From: Methanomicrobia archaeon
Lineage (GTDB): Archaea > Halobacteriota > Bog-38 > Methanoflorentales > Methanoflorentaceae
Direction of reading: 5' to 3'
DNA: 64,000 nucleotides
Assembly: GCA_015660915.1 (NCBI GenBank)
Contig: JACTTZ010000008.1
Location: 1-64,000 of the forward strand
The translations under genes and the position numbers were made by a program. Shown here piece after piece: positions 8,043 to 16,141 of this stretch. The notes under the pieces are model-generated. The model had not been told where the DNA came from. It worked only from the letters and a program-made list of their open reading frames with translations, and did no database searches. Positions within the stretch are counted from its first letter, which is position 1. Every line of letters begins with the position of its first letter.

Positions 8043-8669
8043 ATGAGTATTTCATTTCAAGAACTTGAAGCGTTGATGGAACAAAATGGCACGGAAGAGA
8101 GAATTCGCCAGTACGTGAGGCAGTCCGTAAGATTCCATAGTTTTGCTCCCCCAGGATTGCTTATTGGAGTATTTATGGTCGATCTAGCCCTTGAGAAACT
8201 GGGCGCGAAGCCAAATGATAAGCTTTATGCTGTAGCCGAAACGTCGAAATGTGCCCCCGATGCGGTGCAAGTCATTACCCACGCCACTGTAGGCAATCAT
8301 CGACTGCGAATAATGGAATCAGGACGATTTTCAATTACGCTGAATAGACTTGCTTCAGGAAAAGAAGCCGAGGGGATACGCGTTTATGTTGATGCAGCCA
8401 AAATCAATGCGTATCCAATACTCAATCAATGGTATACGAACGACCCAGCGTTCAAACACTTAACCGATAGGGACATGATCTACGACGAGATTCTACAGGG
8501 GGGCCGAAATATCTTATCGTGGGAGTCGGTCAGGGTACTGGTGCCTCGCAAGGCACAATGGGAAGCCGTGACGTGCCCGGTTTGCTGTGAGATAGTACCT
8601 GATTACTTGCTTAAGAATGGTACGTGTGTAACCTGTGCGGCAACAAAATATTATAAAAAATCGCCGTAG
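8043..8669 (+). CDS. FmdE-family protein with C-terminal zinc ribbon
   Basis: A 208-aa protein of the FmdE/FwdE family, found with formylmethanofuran dehydrogenases in many methanogens though its exact role is unsettled. The N-terminal FHSFAPPGLLIGVFM corresponds to the family FHGHxxPG motif with the second histidine replaced by phenylalanine. KCAPDAVQVI matches the family CxxDAxQ site. A zinc ribbon CPVCCEIV...CVTC ends the protein. It faces away from fwdBDC across a shared control region, which supports a link to Fwd assembly or metal handling. The His replacement may change metal binding; that is inference. Confidence 0.85.
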   Translation: MSISFQELEALMEQNGTEERIRQYVRQSVRFHSFAPPGLLIGVFMVDLALEKLGAKPNDKLYAVAETSKCAPDAVQVITHATVGNHRLRIMESGRFSITLNRLASGKEAEGIRVYVDAAKINAYPILNQWYTNDPAFKHLTDRDMIYDEILQGGRNILSWESVRVLVPRKAQWEAVTCPVCCEIVPDYLLKNGTCVTCAATKYYKKSP

Positions 8670-8767
8670 CCCTCGTTGAAGCGGTTCTCGAAACGATGAT
8701 AAGGGGCGGTTCTTGCTTGTCTATACCCAATATCCCGCTCTGCGCATCTTAATTAAGGGTTATTAAC

Positions 8768-9090
8768 ATGGACGGGACAGCGTGGTCACAACGAGGTGAT
8801 AGACACGTGAAAATTGGCTGGCGGGTGCGTTTCGGGCTCCTTCTTATTGCCCTCTCTGTACTCCTCTATTTGGTTCACTTCTCTATATCCCACGATCTAG
8901 CTCATATCGAGGCCTATGCACTTGGCGACCTTGCCCTTCTTCCCATCGAGGTGCTTCTTGTCGTCCTCGTCGTTGACCGGGTCATAAGCAGGGAAGAGAA
9001 GAGGGTCAACTCAGCAAACTCAACATTGTAATCGGCGTCTACTTCAGTGAGGTCGGCACCCCACTCTTCAGCCATTTTTCTCATTTAGGC
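8768..9090 (+). pseudogene. Frameshifted, truncated two-helix membrane protein
   Basis: The open frame (87 aa to 9031) has two hydrophobic segments, FGLLLIALSVLLYLVHF and LALLPIEVLLVVLVVD, then ends soon after REEKR. In a shifted frame the next bases read LSKLNIVIGVYFSEVGTPLF, which looks like the natural continuation of such membrane proteins. A frameshift near 9005-9010 therefore seems to have broken the gene, and the reading stops making sense near 9090 where a modB relic begins. The family function is not known to me. A functional short form cannot be ruled out. Confidence 0.6.
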
Positions 9091-9139
9091 GGGAACGCTG
9101 CTTTTTTTAATCTCTGCGCGATTACCGGTAGCCCTTCAG

Positions 9140-9312
9140 CTGAACCATCTAACGGCATCGATAACCACAAACGAGATTAGCACAAGTGCAATTGCTATCT
9201 AAATTGCAGATTCAATATTGGCTTACATGGCGGAGTATATCGCGAGAGGCATCGCTTGAGCCCTGCCTTGGAAGTTTCCGGCAAACAGCATCGTTGCTCC
9301 GAATTCTCCGTT
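9140..9312 (-). pseudogene. Relic of a modB molybdate permease gene
   Basis: Reading the minus strand gives [15 protein letters not shown], then [12 protein letters not shown], a TAA stop, ANIESAI, a TAG stop and IAIALVLISFVVI. This aligns closely with the C-terminal part of the intact ModB at 11394-12347 ([28 protein letters not shown]). Two stops and missing ends make it a dead fragment. It sits directly beyond the end of the aldehyde dehydrogenase gene. Confidence 0.85.
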
Positions 9313-9406
9313 TTGATGACGCTGTCATGCTATTCCCAACTTTCAATTTTTTAAATGCGGCTAAAAGCGAAGCTAGTAGAACATCGGAAGAGGCGAAATG
9401 GCGAAC

Positions 9407-10846
9407 TTAGACTCTAAAGGCTATCTGCTTTGTTTCGAGAAATGACGCCAATCCTTCGTGGCCCCCTTCCCGGCCGATTCCACTTTGCTTTACGCCTCCG
9501 AATGGCCCCTCAACGACCGCAATGCGCGTATCGTTTATGCCAATCATCCCGTATTCAAGTCTCTCAGCAATCCGAATCGCCTTATTCAGATCGCGAGTAT
9601 AAAGGTAGGCGGCCAGTCCGTAGGGGGTGTCATTTGCACGCCCGATCACCTCTTCTTCTTCTTCGAAGGCAATTACGGGAGCAACAGGCCCAAAGGTCTC
9701 CTCTTGTGCAATGCGCATATCTGCGGTGACATCGGCCAACACTGTTGGCGCAAAAAACGAGCCAGACGCGTGCGCACCCTCACTAAGCCTGTATCCTCCA
9801 ACAAGGAGACGTGCCCCTTTGTTTATCGCGTCATTGACGTGACTTTCAACCTTGTCGACGGCAGAACGATTGATGAGTGGCCCTACGTCAGTCTCACGTT
9901 CGAGGCCGCTGCCGACCTTCAACTGTTCGACCCGAAAAGACAACCGCTCCAAGAAAGCTTTGAGCAGGCTTGAATGCACATAGATCCGATTTGGCGCTAT
10001 ACACATCTGGCCAGCATTTCCGAATTTGGCGGATATCAAACCTTCAATCGCTTTTTCGAAATCAGCATCGCTCAACACAATGAAAGGTGCATGGCCGCCG
10101 AGCTCTAATGTGACTCGTTTGATGCCATTTGCCGCACCGCTCATCAATTGTTTGCCTACCTCGATAGAACCCGTAAAAGAGATCTTTCTTACGCGGGTGT
10201 CTTCGAGAAACACTTTTCCAATCGTATTTGAATCTCCTGTGACGCAGTTAAGCACTCCGGGAGGAATGCCTGCGTCGGCAAATGCTCGCGCAACCGCCAA
10301 TCCCGTAAGCGCGGTTTGCTTGGAAGGTTTAACGACTACGGTACACCCTGCTGCCAAAGCTGCAGCAGCTGTCCGTGCTATCATATAAGCAGGAAAGTTC
10401 CAGGGAGTGATAATAGCAACAATTCCTACGGGTTGTCTGATCGTTAGTAAGCGCCTATCAGGAAGCGGGTCGGGGATCCACTCGCCGTACGATCGCCGCC
10501 CTTCCTCGGCGTACCAATAAATGAACTCAGCAGCAACACTGACTTCTTTACGCGAGGCGCGTAACAGCTTCCCCGCCTCTAAGGTGATAAGCTGCGCGAT
10601 GGGTTCTTCGCGCGAGAGCAGCAAGTCTCCTGCTCGGCGAAGTATTGCGGCACGCTCCCTCGCGGGTGTCTTTGCCCATCCGTCGAATGCGGCGTCGGCA
10701 GCGTTGATAGCCAAAATAACATCATCAGCTGATCCAGTCGGCGCCTCGCCAACCGCAGCGCCATTTGCCGGGTTGTAAATAGCGAATGAGTGATTGGACG
10801 CCGCACGAACCCACTCACCATTAATGAGCATATTCTCCAAATTCAT
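9407..10846 (-). CDS. NAD(P)-dependent aldehyde dehydrogenase
   Basis: This ALDH-superfamily enzyme oxidises an aldehyde to the acid with NAD(P)+. The sequence resembles succinate-semialdehyde and lactaldehyde dehydrogenases. It has ITPWNFPAYMIARTAAAALA, the cofactor loop SFTGSIEVGKQL, the general-base glutamate in VTLELGGHAPFIVL and the nucleophile cysteine in GNAGQMCIAPNR. ETFGPVAPV and GPFGGVKQSGIGREGG complete the fold. The ATG at 10846 is chosen because GGAGG lies 8 bases upstream, which removes 12 residues from the track ORF. The gene is flanked by a modB relic and a modA relic, so it was probably inserted into, or left among, decayed transporter genes. The natural substrate is unknown. 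Confidence 0.93.
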   Translation of the reverse strand: MNLENMLINGEWVRAASNHSFAIYNPANGAAVGEAPTGSADDVILAINAADAAFDGWAKTPARERAAILRRAGDLLLSREEPIAQLITLEAGKLLRASRKEVSVAAEFIYWYAEEGRRSYGEWIPDPLPDRRLLTIRQPVGIVAIITPWNFPAYMIARTAAAALAAGCTVVVKPSKQTALTGLAVARAFADAGIPPGVLNCVTGDSNTIGKVFLEDTRVRKISFTGSIEVGKQLMSGAANGIKRVTLELGGHAPFIVLSDADFEKAIEGLISAKFGNAGQMCIAPNRIYVHSSLLKAFLERLSFRVEQLKVGSGLERETDVGPLINRSAVDKVESHVNDAINKGARLLVGGYRLSEGAHASGSFFAPTVLADVTADMRIAQEETFGPVAPVIAFEEEEEVIGRANDTPYGLAAYLYTRDLNKAIRIAERLEYGMIGINDTRIAVVEGPFGGVKQSGIGREGGHEGLASFLETKQIAFRV

Positions 10847-10899
10847 CAGCACTTCCTCCGGGCTTACACTTCTAGCAGCCAAGTTCTGCTTTTACTTGC

Positions 10900-11329
10900 T
10901 TTAACAGGGCTTCTGCCATTATTTATTCCCTCTGGACAGCAGCGACTCAACCAGCTTTCGTTTGCACTAGTAAGAAGCTGCACTCATGCGTTCAATGAAA
11001 TCGGAAGAAGCCGTCAGCGAATCCACCGACACAAATATCTTTTCAAATTTGGCGGGAGTCAATTGGCGGGAGTCAATACGCGGACGCAAATAGAACAAGG
11101 AGCGAACGCAGACGTCTTCGCGTCAGCAAACCTCAAGCAAATGAATTCGTTGGGGGGTCAGGGCTTTTTAAATAACTCAAGCGTGGCTATTTCTTTAAAA
11201 GAACAAACTTGCCATCAATGTCCCTGCTGCACATCCTACAAACACGCCACCCTTTCAGACCTCTCGCGACCAGGCTTGAAACTTGTTATCGGGACAAAAG
11301 ACGTGCCGTGGGGGAATGCATTTCACTGA
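10900..11329 (+). pseudogene. Relic of a modA molybdate-binding protein gene
   Basis: The plus strand reads THAFNEIG, then GGSQLAG, IEQGANADVFASANLKQM, GFLNNSSVAIS, and DLSRPGLKLVIGTKDVPWGN. These match, in order, the intact ModA at 12702-13598 (TDAFNET, AGSQVLA, IKQGATADVFASADQKNM, LMNNSSVAIF, DLAKPGVKLDICNSSVPCGN). The signal peptide region is scrambled, the middle (KEQTCHQCPCC) is out of register and the C-terminal half is missing. It is oriented opposite to intact modA. Confidence 0.85.
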
Positions 11330-11393
11330 GCAGACGTCGAATGATTCAAAGAGCTGCTCTCGAGATCTCCAGATTCTATTCAGAATAAGCGCA

Positions 11394-12347
11394 CTAACTA
11401 CCAGCTGGTGGCTCGATTTGGTCGAGAATGGTTTTTTCGTCTTTGGCAGCACTTTTCTCCCTTAAGGCGAGCACTTTGACGGTGATGATAACCGCAAATG
11501 ATATTAGCACGAGAATGATTGCGATGTAAACCGCGGCATCCAAGTCACTGCCGAATGCACTATATATAGCGAGAGGCATCGTTTGGGTTACGCCCTGAAA
11601 ATTGCCTGCAAATAGGATAGTTGCGCCAAATTCTCCGAGAGCACGCGCCCACGTCATGAGTGCCCCAGAAACGAGGCCGTTCAGTGCGATCGGCGCTGTC
11701 ACACGGAAAAAGGTTCCTGCGCTTGATGCTCCTAGTGTGTGGGCCGCCCTTTCGTATTCGGGGTCGACGTCTTCGAAACTCGTTGTTGCTTGCCGGATAT
11801 AGAAAGGAGACGACACAAATATTTGCGCTAGTATGACGGCGGTTGTGGTAAAGGCGATGTTGATTCCCAGGATGTTGAAGTACTGACCAAGCAATCCTCG
11901 TCGGCCAAATGCCAATAAGAGCGCGATACCTGCCACCGCAGGAGGGAGGACAATTGGAAGATCGATTAGAGTTTCTATTATTCTCTTGCCGCGGTAGCTG
12001 TGGCGCGCGTTATGGTAAGCTACCGGGGTGCCAAATGCGATGACAATCAGCAGGGTCGTCAGCGTGGTCACCAAGCTTAGCTTAAGTGCCTCCACTACCA
12101 TTTCACTCGAAAAGGAGCTAAGAAAGCCAGAGGGAGTCCCGTACCAAAAGAGCGCTACGATAGGCAGGCCGACAAACGCTACGACTACCCCAAATATTAA
12201 AAAAATGATCAGGAACCGAATGGTTCTATTAAACGTCCAAGGCAAGTGGGCCTTAGCTGTGCGGGAAGATGAAAAAGTTTTGCGAGGCACTTTTAAAGAC
12301 TGCATACGTCGCTCTTGCGCGAGGATTTCAAGAATGATCAGCCGCAC
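11394..12347 (-). CDS. modB: Molybdate/tungstate ABC transporter permease
   Basis: A 317-aa inner-membrane permease for molybdate or tungstate uptake. It has about six hydrophobic segments, among them FLIIFLIFGVVVAFVGLPIV and IAIILVLISFAVIITVKVLA. The EAA-type loop that contacts the ATPase is visible as AAHTLGASSAGTFFRVTAP, followed by the family signature WARALGEFGATILFAG. The N-terminal ~35 residues are hydrophilic and partly uncertain; ATG at codon 15 is an alternative start. It follows modA on the same strand after 354 bases that include a likely terminator, so it may have its own promoter. The matching ATPase is probably the gene at 14601. Confidence 0.88.
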   Translation of the reverse strand: MRLIILEILAQERRMQSLKVPRKTFSSSRTAKAHLPWTFNRTIRFLIIFLIFGVVVAFVGLPIVALFWYGTPSGFLSSFSSEMVVEALKLSLVTTLTTLLIVIAFGTPVAYHNARHSYRGKRIIETLIDLPIVLPPAVAGIALLLAFGRRGLLGQYFNILGINIAFTTTAVILAQIFVSSPFYIRQATTSFEDVDPEYERAAHTLGASSAGTFFRVTAPIALNGLVSGALMTWARALGEFGATILFAGNFQGVTQTMPLAIYSAFGSDLDAAVYIAIILVLISFAVIITVKVLALREKSAAKDEKTILDQIEPPAGS

Positions 12348-12701
12348 TTTCGACTTTCTAAGAGTTGTGCGCTCGCTTCATGATGGAAGCGCGCCGGTAC
12401 GAAGTCGAAAGAACTGCGACTTCGAGCTTCAAACTCACAGCTAATTACAGACGAACAGTTTTTGCTATAAAAACCTATGGCCAGTTGTTTGCACAGGCGA
12501 TCTGATAAGACATTTCCTTTTTTGAACTTGATTCAGAAAGCAGCTTTGACAGAGAGGTGGATGTGAGCGCCCTCGGGACGGCCTATTAATTCAACCGATC
12601 ACGTGGCTTAAAAATAAGCACCGCACCGCCCGCGACGGCGGGTGCTATCAGGACGTGTCGGCCCTAGCTTATTTCGAACGCTTTATTTAGGGCTTTACCA
12701 C
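12348..12701. other. Gap between modA and modB
   Basis: Apart from the hairpin listed below, this 354-base stretch shows no gene. The part nearest modB (about 12348-12560) may carry its promoter on the minus strand, but no TATA box is clear enough to mark. Confidence 0.4.
12610..12645 (-). terminator. Terminator hairpin after modA
   Basis: On the minus strand a GC-rich hairpin (GCACCCGCC pairing with GGCGGTGC, one bulge, 6-base loop) is followed by a T-rich run (CTTATTTTTAAG). It lies about 60 bases beyond the modA stop codon. Confidence 0.55.
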
Positions 12702-13598
12702 TCAAGTCGCAGAAGCGGTAGTTGAGCTCTGCGATGTCACAGCTGAGGTGGCAGCGGTGGTCGCGTTCTGTGCCGTCGGCGGGAGGATGAAACCGTACTT
12801 CAGCAAAATTGCCTGACCCGCAGGAGAGGTAACAAAGTTGATGAAACTCTGCGCCAGTTGGGCGTTCTGTGAACCGCTCAGTATTCCGATGGGGTATTGA
12901 GCAAGGACGTTTACACTGTCAGGGATCGTGATAACCTGCACCTTACTCTGGTATGCAGCTGGTACGTCGGATTTGTAGACCATGCCCGCGTCGGCCTGAC
13001 CGAGCGCGACCTTGGCTACAACATCGTTGACATTCGTTTCCTGTGACACAACGTTTGCCAGGACGCTGTTCGTGAAGCCGGAACCGTATGTCGAGTTATT
13101 AGATGCTTTTGCGAGCATTTGCAGCGTGTAATTCCCGCAGGGGACGGAACTGTTGCAGATATCGAGTTTTACTCCTGGCTTAGCGAGGTCGATCAGGCTG
13201 GTGATGTTTGCAGGGTTCCCTGTTGGGACGATGATGGCAAGTTTGTTCTCTGCGAAAATGGCAACGCTTGAGTTGTTCATCAACCCTGCGTCCTGGACAG
13301 ACTTCATGTTCTTTTGATCGGCAGACGCGAAAACATCCGCAGTGGCCCCTTGTTTGATTTGGGTTGCCAAAACTTGACTACCAGCATAATTAAGAGCGAC
13401 AGTGACCCCCGAGTTATTAGCTTCAAAGGCCTGAGCCGTCTCATTAAATGCGTCAGTTAGCGATGCTGCAGCAAAGACAGTGAGCTTCGTGCTTTGGGTG
13501 TTTTGTGTAGTCGTGCAGCCAGATGTGGTAACGACGAGCACGCTCAACAATGCGCAAAGCAAGATAGGCATAAACTTCTTCTTATCCATATGTATCAT
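12702..13598 (-). CDS. modA: Molybdate-binding lipoprotein (ABC transporter)
   Basis: A 298-aa periplasmic-type binding protein of the ModA family. A hydrophobic signal, MPILLCALLSVLVVTTSGC, ends in a lipobox, so it is likely lipid-anchored outside the membrane. The mature part has VFAAASLTDAFNETAQAF, the oxyanion-binding family start, then YAGSQVLATQIKQGATADVFASAD, GKVALGQADAGMVYKSD and a C-terminal FVTSPAGQAILLKYGF. The last ~25 residues are a Thr/Ser/Ala-rich tail. It pairs with modB downstream. Two inverted repeats lie upstream. A modA relic with the same motifs lies at 10900. Confidence 0.93.
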   Translation of the reverse strand: MIHMDKKKFMPILLCALLSVLVVTTSGCTTTQNTQSTKLTVFAAASLTDAFNETAQAFEANNSGVTVALNYAGSQVLATQIKQGATADVFASADQKNMKSVQDAGLMNNSSVAIFAENKLAIIVPTGNPANITSLIDLAKPGVKLDICNSSVPCGNYTLQMLAKASNNSTYGSGFTNSVLANVVSQETNVNDVVAKVALGQADAGMVYKSDVPAAYQSKVQVITIPDSVNVLAQYPIGILSGSQNAQLAQSFINFVTSPAGQAILLKYGFILPPTAQNATTAATSAVTSQSSTTASAT

Positions 13599-13733
13599 CT
13601 TACGTATTCTTTCGAATTAGCTTTGAGTTGCGGGAAAGAGCTCTCACCCATCGTTCCAGCGGCGTTCAGAGCCGCAAGGATTATGTCTGCATCTTTCACT
13701 TGGCTGAAAACATAATGCTTAAGATACTTAAGC

Positions 13734-13752
13734 GTTATTACTCGTTAATAAC
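13734..13752. promoter_or_regulatory. Inverted repeat upstream of modA
   Basis: GTTATTA and TAATAAC flank a five-base spacer, with GC just outside giving GCGTTATTA on the left. It lies about 140 bases upstream of modA. It shares the GCGTTAT half-site with the repeat at 13909, which suggests one regulator for both. Confidence 0.5.
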
Positions 13753-13908
13753 AACGATTCAAACTTCTCTCTTCCCTACGAGGACATCTGTTTTATCAGA
13801 TGGTATTTCATTATATGCCCGCCACTTCTCAAAAACTGTTGGGAGATAAGGTATGGGTGCTGTGATCACACCCAAAACCTCAGGAGCAATATATCTTCCG
13901 TAATATAA

Positions 13909-13938
13909 AAGCGTTATGACTGATAAATAATAACGCTT
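13909..13938. promoter_or_regulatory. AAGCGTTAT inverted repeat near modA
   Basis: AAGCGTTAT and its exact complement ATAACGCTT are separated by 12 bases. The half-site recalls the CGTTAT/ATAACG symmetry of bacterial ModE operators, but that likeness is from memory and no modE gene is in the window. Confidence 0.5.
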
Positions 13939-14171
13939 AAGTATAGTTACTCCTATCCTATTCACGTAGCAACGTCAACAGAGCAGTTGCTCAGATCACC
14001 AGCTTAGCGACGTTGAACCAATCGTGGCTCAACGCTGTGAAGCTCTTGTGGCCACACGAGGAACTAATTCCCTCCAAAAAAATGCTGACCGTGAATGAAG
14101 AAGGGCTTTGAACACGAAAACGCTTGTAATGGTTTTTCTTGCGAGCTTAAACGTGCTCATCATCATCTCGC

Positions 14172-14290
14172 GTGGCCGCACCATCTTGTAAACGCACGCA
14201 CTTACGGTTTAAGCTGGCGCTAGTGATCGTTGTTCTATCTGGTTTGACGATGATTGTGACATTCACGGCTAGCGGATGTAGCGAGCGGCA
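14172..14290 (+). pseudogene. Relic of a lipoprotein signal, probably a metal-binding protein
   Basis: The plus-strand ORF begins with basic residues followed by LALVIVVLSGLTMIVTFTASGC, a convincing lipoprotein signal and lipobox like those of ModA and TupA here. After the lipobox the reading is meaningless and soon stops. Its place among decayed molybdate and tungstate genes suggests the 5' end of a lost wtpA or modA. The exact parent gene cannot be decided. Confidence 0.45.
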
Positions 14291-14600
14291 TGTTCCGGGC
14301 TGCTGGCTTCGAACGCTTGCTTCCGTTTGTCGCTTATGGCACCACCTCGCTCTCCTTTGACGAAGCGAAGTGCAGTTACAGCGTAATCGCGAAATGCTGC
14401 TGTCGTTATAACTTCGGCATCGGGAGCTCCAAAAGGTGGTTTTCCGACAGAGCTAGGTGGAGGATCTGGCGATTCAAGGAACGCACCGAGTGATTCTATG
14501 AGGGTTTCACTTGTTGCTTTCGTTTCGAGTCGGATCTTGCATGCCGCCAACGAGCGACCTTTTTTGTTGTTTGTGTGACTAGAGTGCGCGTGCTCCTGCC

Positions 14601-15689
14601 TTAGCGTGACATAGTCTTGCGACTCTGCTGTCTTTTGCTGATCACGTTTACCCCCGTTGCCTTGAAAGCAACGCTGACTTCACTGCCCATATCGAGTCCG
14701 AGCGTTTCCGTGGAGATGTTTGTGACATATGCGGCAAGTATAAAACCACAGTCAATAATCACCTTATTGATAGGTCCGAGGTAGAGTATCTGCTTGACCG
14801 TTCCATTGAAAGTGTTCCGTGCGCTGCTGACCGCCTGTTCGAGCATTACGGTGATGTTTTCTGGTCTGATTCCTAGGAGGACCCTTTCGCCTCGTTCATT
14901 GTTTGCGACGGCTTCAATAGTGGCATTGCCAATGTCAGCGGTAATAATTCCATCATTCTGAGCAACAACGGCACCTTCAAAGAGATTCTCCATCCCGACA
15001 AACGAGGCAACCCGTGCATCTTCCGGTTTGTCAAAGATTTGATGAACCGAGCCGGTTTGTATGAGCCGGCCGCCACACATGACGCCGAGGCGATCTGCCA
15101 GCAACCGGGCTTCAGTCTGGTCATGGGTCACAAACAAGGCCGTGATCTCAAACTGGTCAATCACGTCTCGCAGTTCTTCGCGTACCGAATCTCGTGACCG
15201 AGCGTCGAGAGCGCTTAATGGTTCATCGAGAAGGAGAACGTTCGGCTCAAGAATCAAGGATCGAGCGAGAGCCACTCGTTGCTGTTCTCCGCCGCTCAGC
15301 GTGGTAGGGGTCCGGTCTTTGAGCTTAGCAATCCCAACCAGTTCCATAATTTCCTCAATTCTTCGATCGTGATCGGGCAGCTTCGTATACCTCAGACCGA
15401 ATTTAATGTTCTTGTGCACGCTCATGTTCGGGAACAGGGCATAGTTTTGGAACATGTAACCGATATGCCGCCTCTCCGTCGGCAAAAAAGTTATGTCTGC
15501 GCCGTCGAAGAGCACCCGCCCTTGTCGCGGATATACGAATCCCGCAATGAGATCGAGCAAGACCGTTTTTCCTGCACCACTAGGGCCTAAGATGACAAAG
15601 AACTCGCCGCTAGCCACGTTGAGGCTAATGTCACGCAGCTTGAAATCGCCTAAGGTTGCGTGTGCACCTTCTACTGAAACTGTAGTCAT
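14601..15689 (-). CDS. Molybdate/tungstate ABC transporter ATPase (ModC/WtpC)
   Basis: A 362-aa ABC ATPase with a C-terminal TOBE region. It shows Walker A GPSGAGKTV, the Q-loop FQNYALFP, the signature LSGGEQQRVALARSL, Walker B VLLLDEPLSALD and the switch histidine in FVTHDQTEA. The region after ~residue 235 (ENLFEGAVVAQNDGIITA) is an oxyanion-sensing TOBE domain. It powers uptake through a ModB/WtpB permease. Its ATG overlaps the stop of the wtpB relic (ATGA), so it once formed an operon with that now broken permease. It may now serve the intact ModB at 11394. Confidence 0.9.
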   Translation of the reverse strand: MTTVSVEGAHATLGDFKLRDISLNVASGEFFVILGPSGAGKTVLLDLIAGFVYPRQGRVLFDGADITFLPTERRHIGYMFQNYALFPNMSVHKNIKFGLRYTKLPDHDRRIEEIMELVGIAKLKDRTPTTLSGGEQQRVALARSLILEPNVLLLDEPLSALDARSRDSVREELRDVIDQFEITALFVTHDQTEARLLADRLGVMCGGRLIQTGSVHQIFDKPEDARVASFVGMENLFEGAVVAQNDGIITADIGNATIEAVANNERGERVLLGIRPENITVMLEQAVSSARNTFNGTVKQILYLGPINKVIIDCGFILAAYVTNISTETLGLDMGSEVSVAFKATGVNVISKRQQSRKTMSR

Positions 15690-15985
15690 CTTTCTTTTTT
15701 CCTTCTGAGGGTAACAAGCCTCAGCACTATAAATACCGTTAGCGTTACCAGAATCAGGAGTGCTGCAATGGCTGAACTAGCTCTCAGTCCAAATTGAAGG
15801 TATACATCTGAAATCAATATCGGCGCCGTTCTAGGAAAATATGTAATGATATACACCTCGCCAAACTCACTTAGCGATCGTGCCTATATCAAGAGAATAC
15901 CGACCACGATACTGCGAAAAGCGAGGGGTAGGCTAATGCGGCTAAAGACTTCGAAACGGGAAGCGCCAAGGGTTCTTCCTGCAAG
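15686..15985 (-). pseudogene. 3' remnant of wtpB tungstate permease gene
   Basis: The minus strand reads RTLGASRFEVFSRISLPLAF, RSIVVGILLI, a TAG stop, then ARSLSEFGEVYIITYFPRTA and SDVYLQFGLRASSAIAALLI. This is the C-terminal half of a WtpB/ModB permease including the ATPase-contacting loop. The TAG sits where the family has tryptophan (WARSLSEFG), one base change from TGG. The 5' half is absent: the homology stops right at the terminator of tupA. Its stop codon still overlaps the ATPase ATG. Confidence 0.88.
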
Positions 15986-15991
15986 TTAGTT

Positions 15992-16024
15992 AAAAAAAGG
16001 GTAAGAGCAAAAATACTCTTACCC
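15992..16024 (-). terminator. Terminator after tupA
   Basis: On the minus strand a perfect 9-bp hairpin (GGGTAAGAG with CTCTTACCC, 8-base loop) is followed by seven T. It lies about 120 bases beyond the tupA stop and exactly abuts the wtpB remnant, marking a likely insertion junction. Confidence 0.85.
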
Positions 16025-16141
16025 CCGAATCTGCTGTCTGGCGTTGGAGGTGAATCTAACGCCCTAAGATAAGTCAATTATTTTCTCTCGCACCTCCGTC
16101 TTGGCTAGATGTACTCTATTTTCAGTGCGGTCTCGACTGTC

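Larger units (their letters stand above)
13599..14171. other. Upstream region of modA with inverted repeats
   Basis: No gene is supported in this 570-base stretch. It is AT-rich and contains two inverted repeats (listed separately), a perfect TGTGATCACA palindrome at 13861 and a TATA-like AATATAAAAG at 13902. The last could serve the plus strand. Confidence 0.5.

Noticed and set aside
14269-14550. 93-aa minus-strand ORF just beyond the modC-type ATPase
   Set aside because: No family likeness and no good ribosome binding site. It overlaps a relic on the other strand, so it is probably a chance ORF in decayed sequence.
15686-15985. TAG in the wtpB remnant as a recoded codon
   Set aside because: The position is tryptophan in the family, one base from TAG, and the 5' half of the gene is missing. 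A nonsense mutation in a dead gene explains it.
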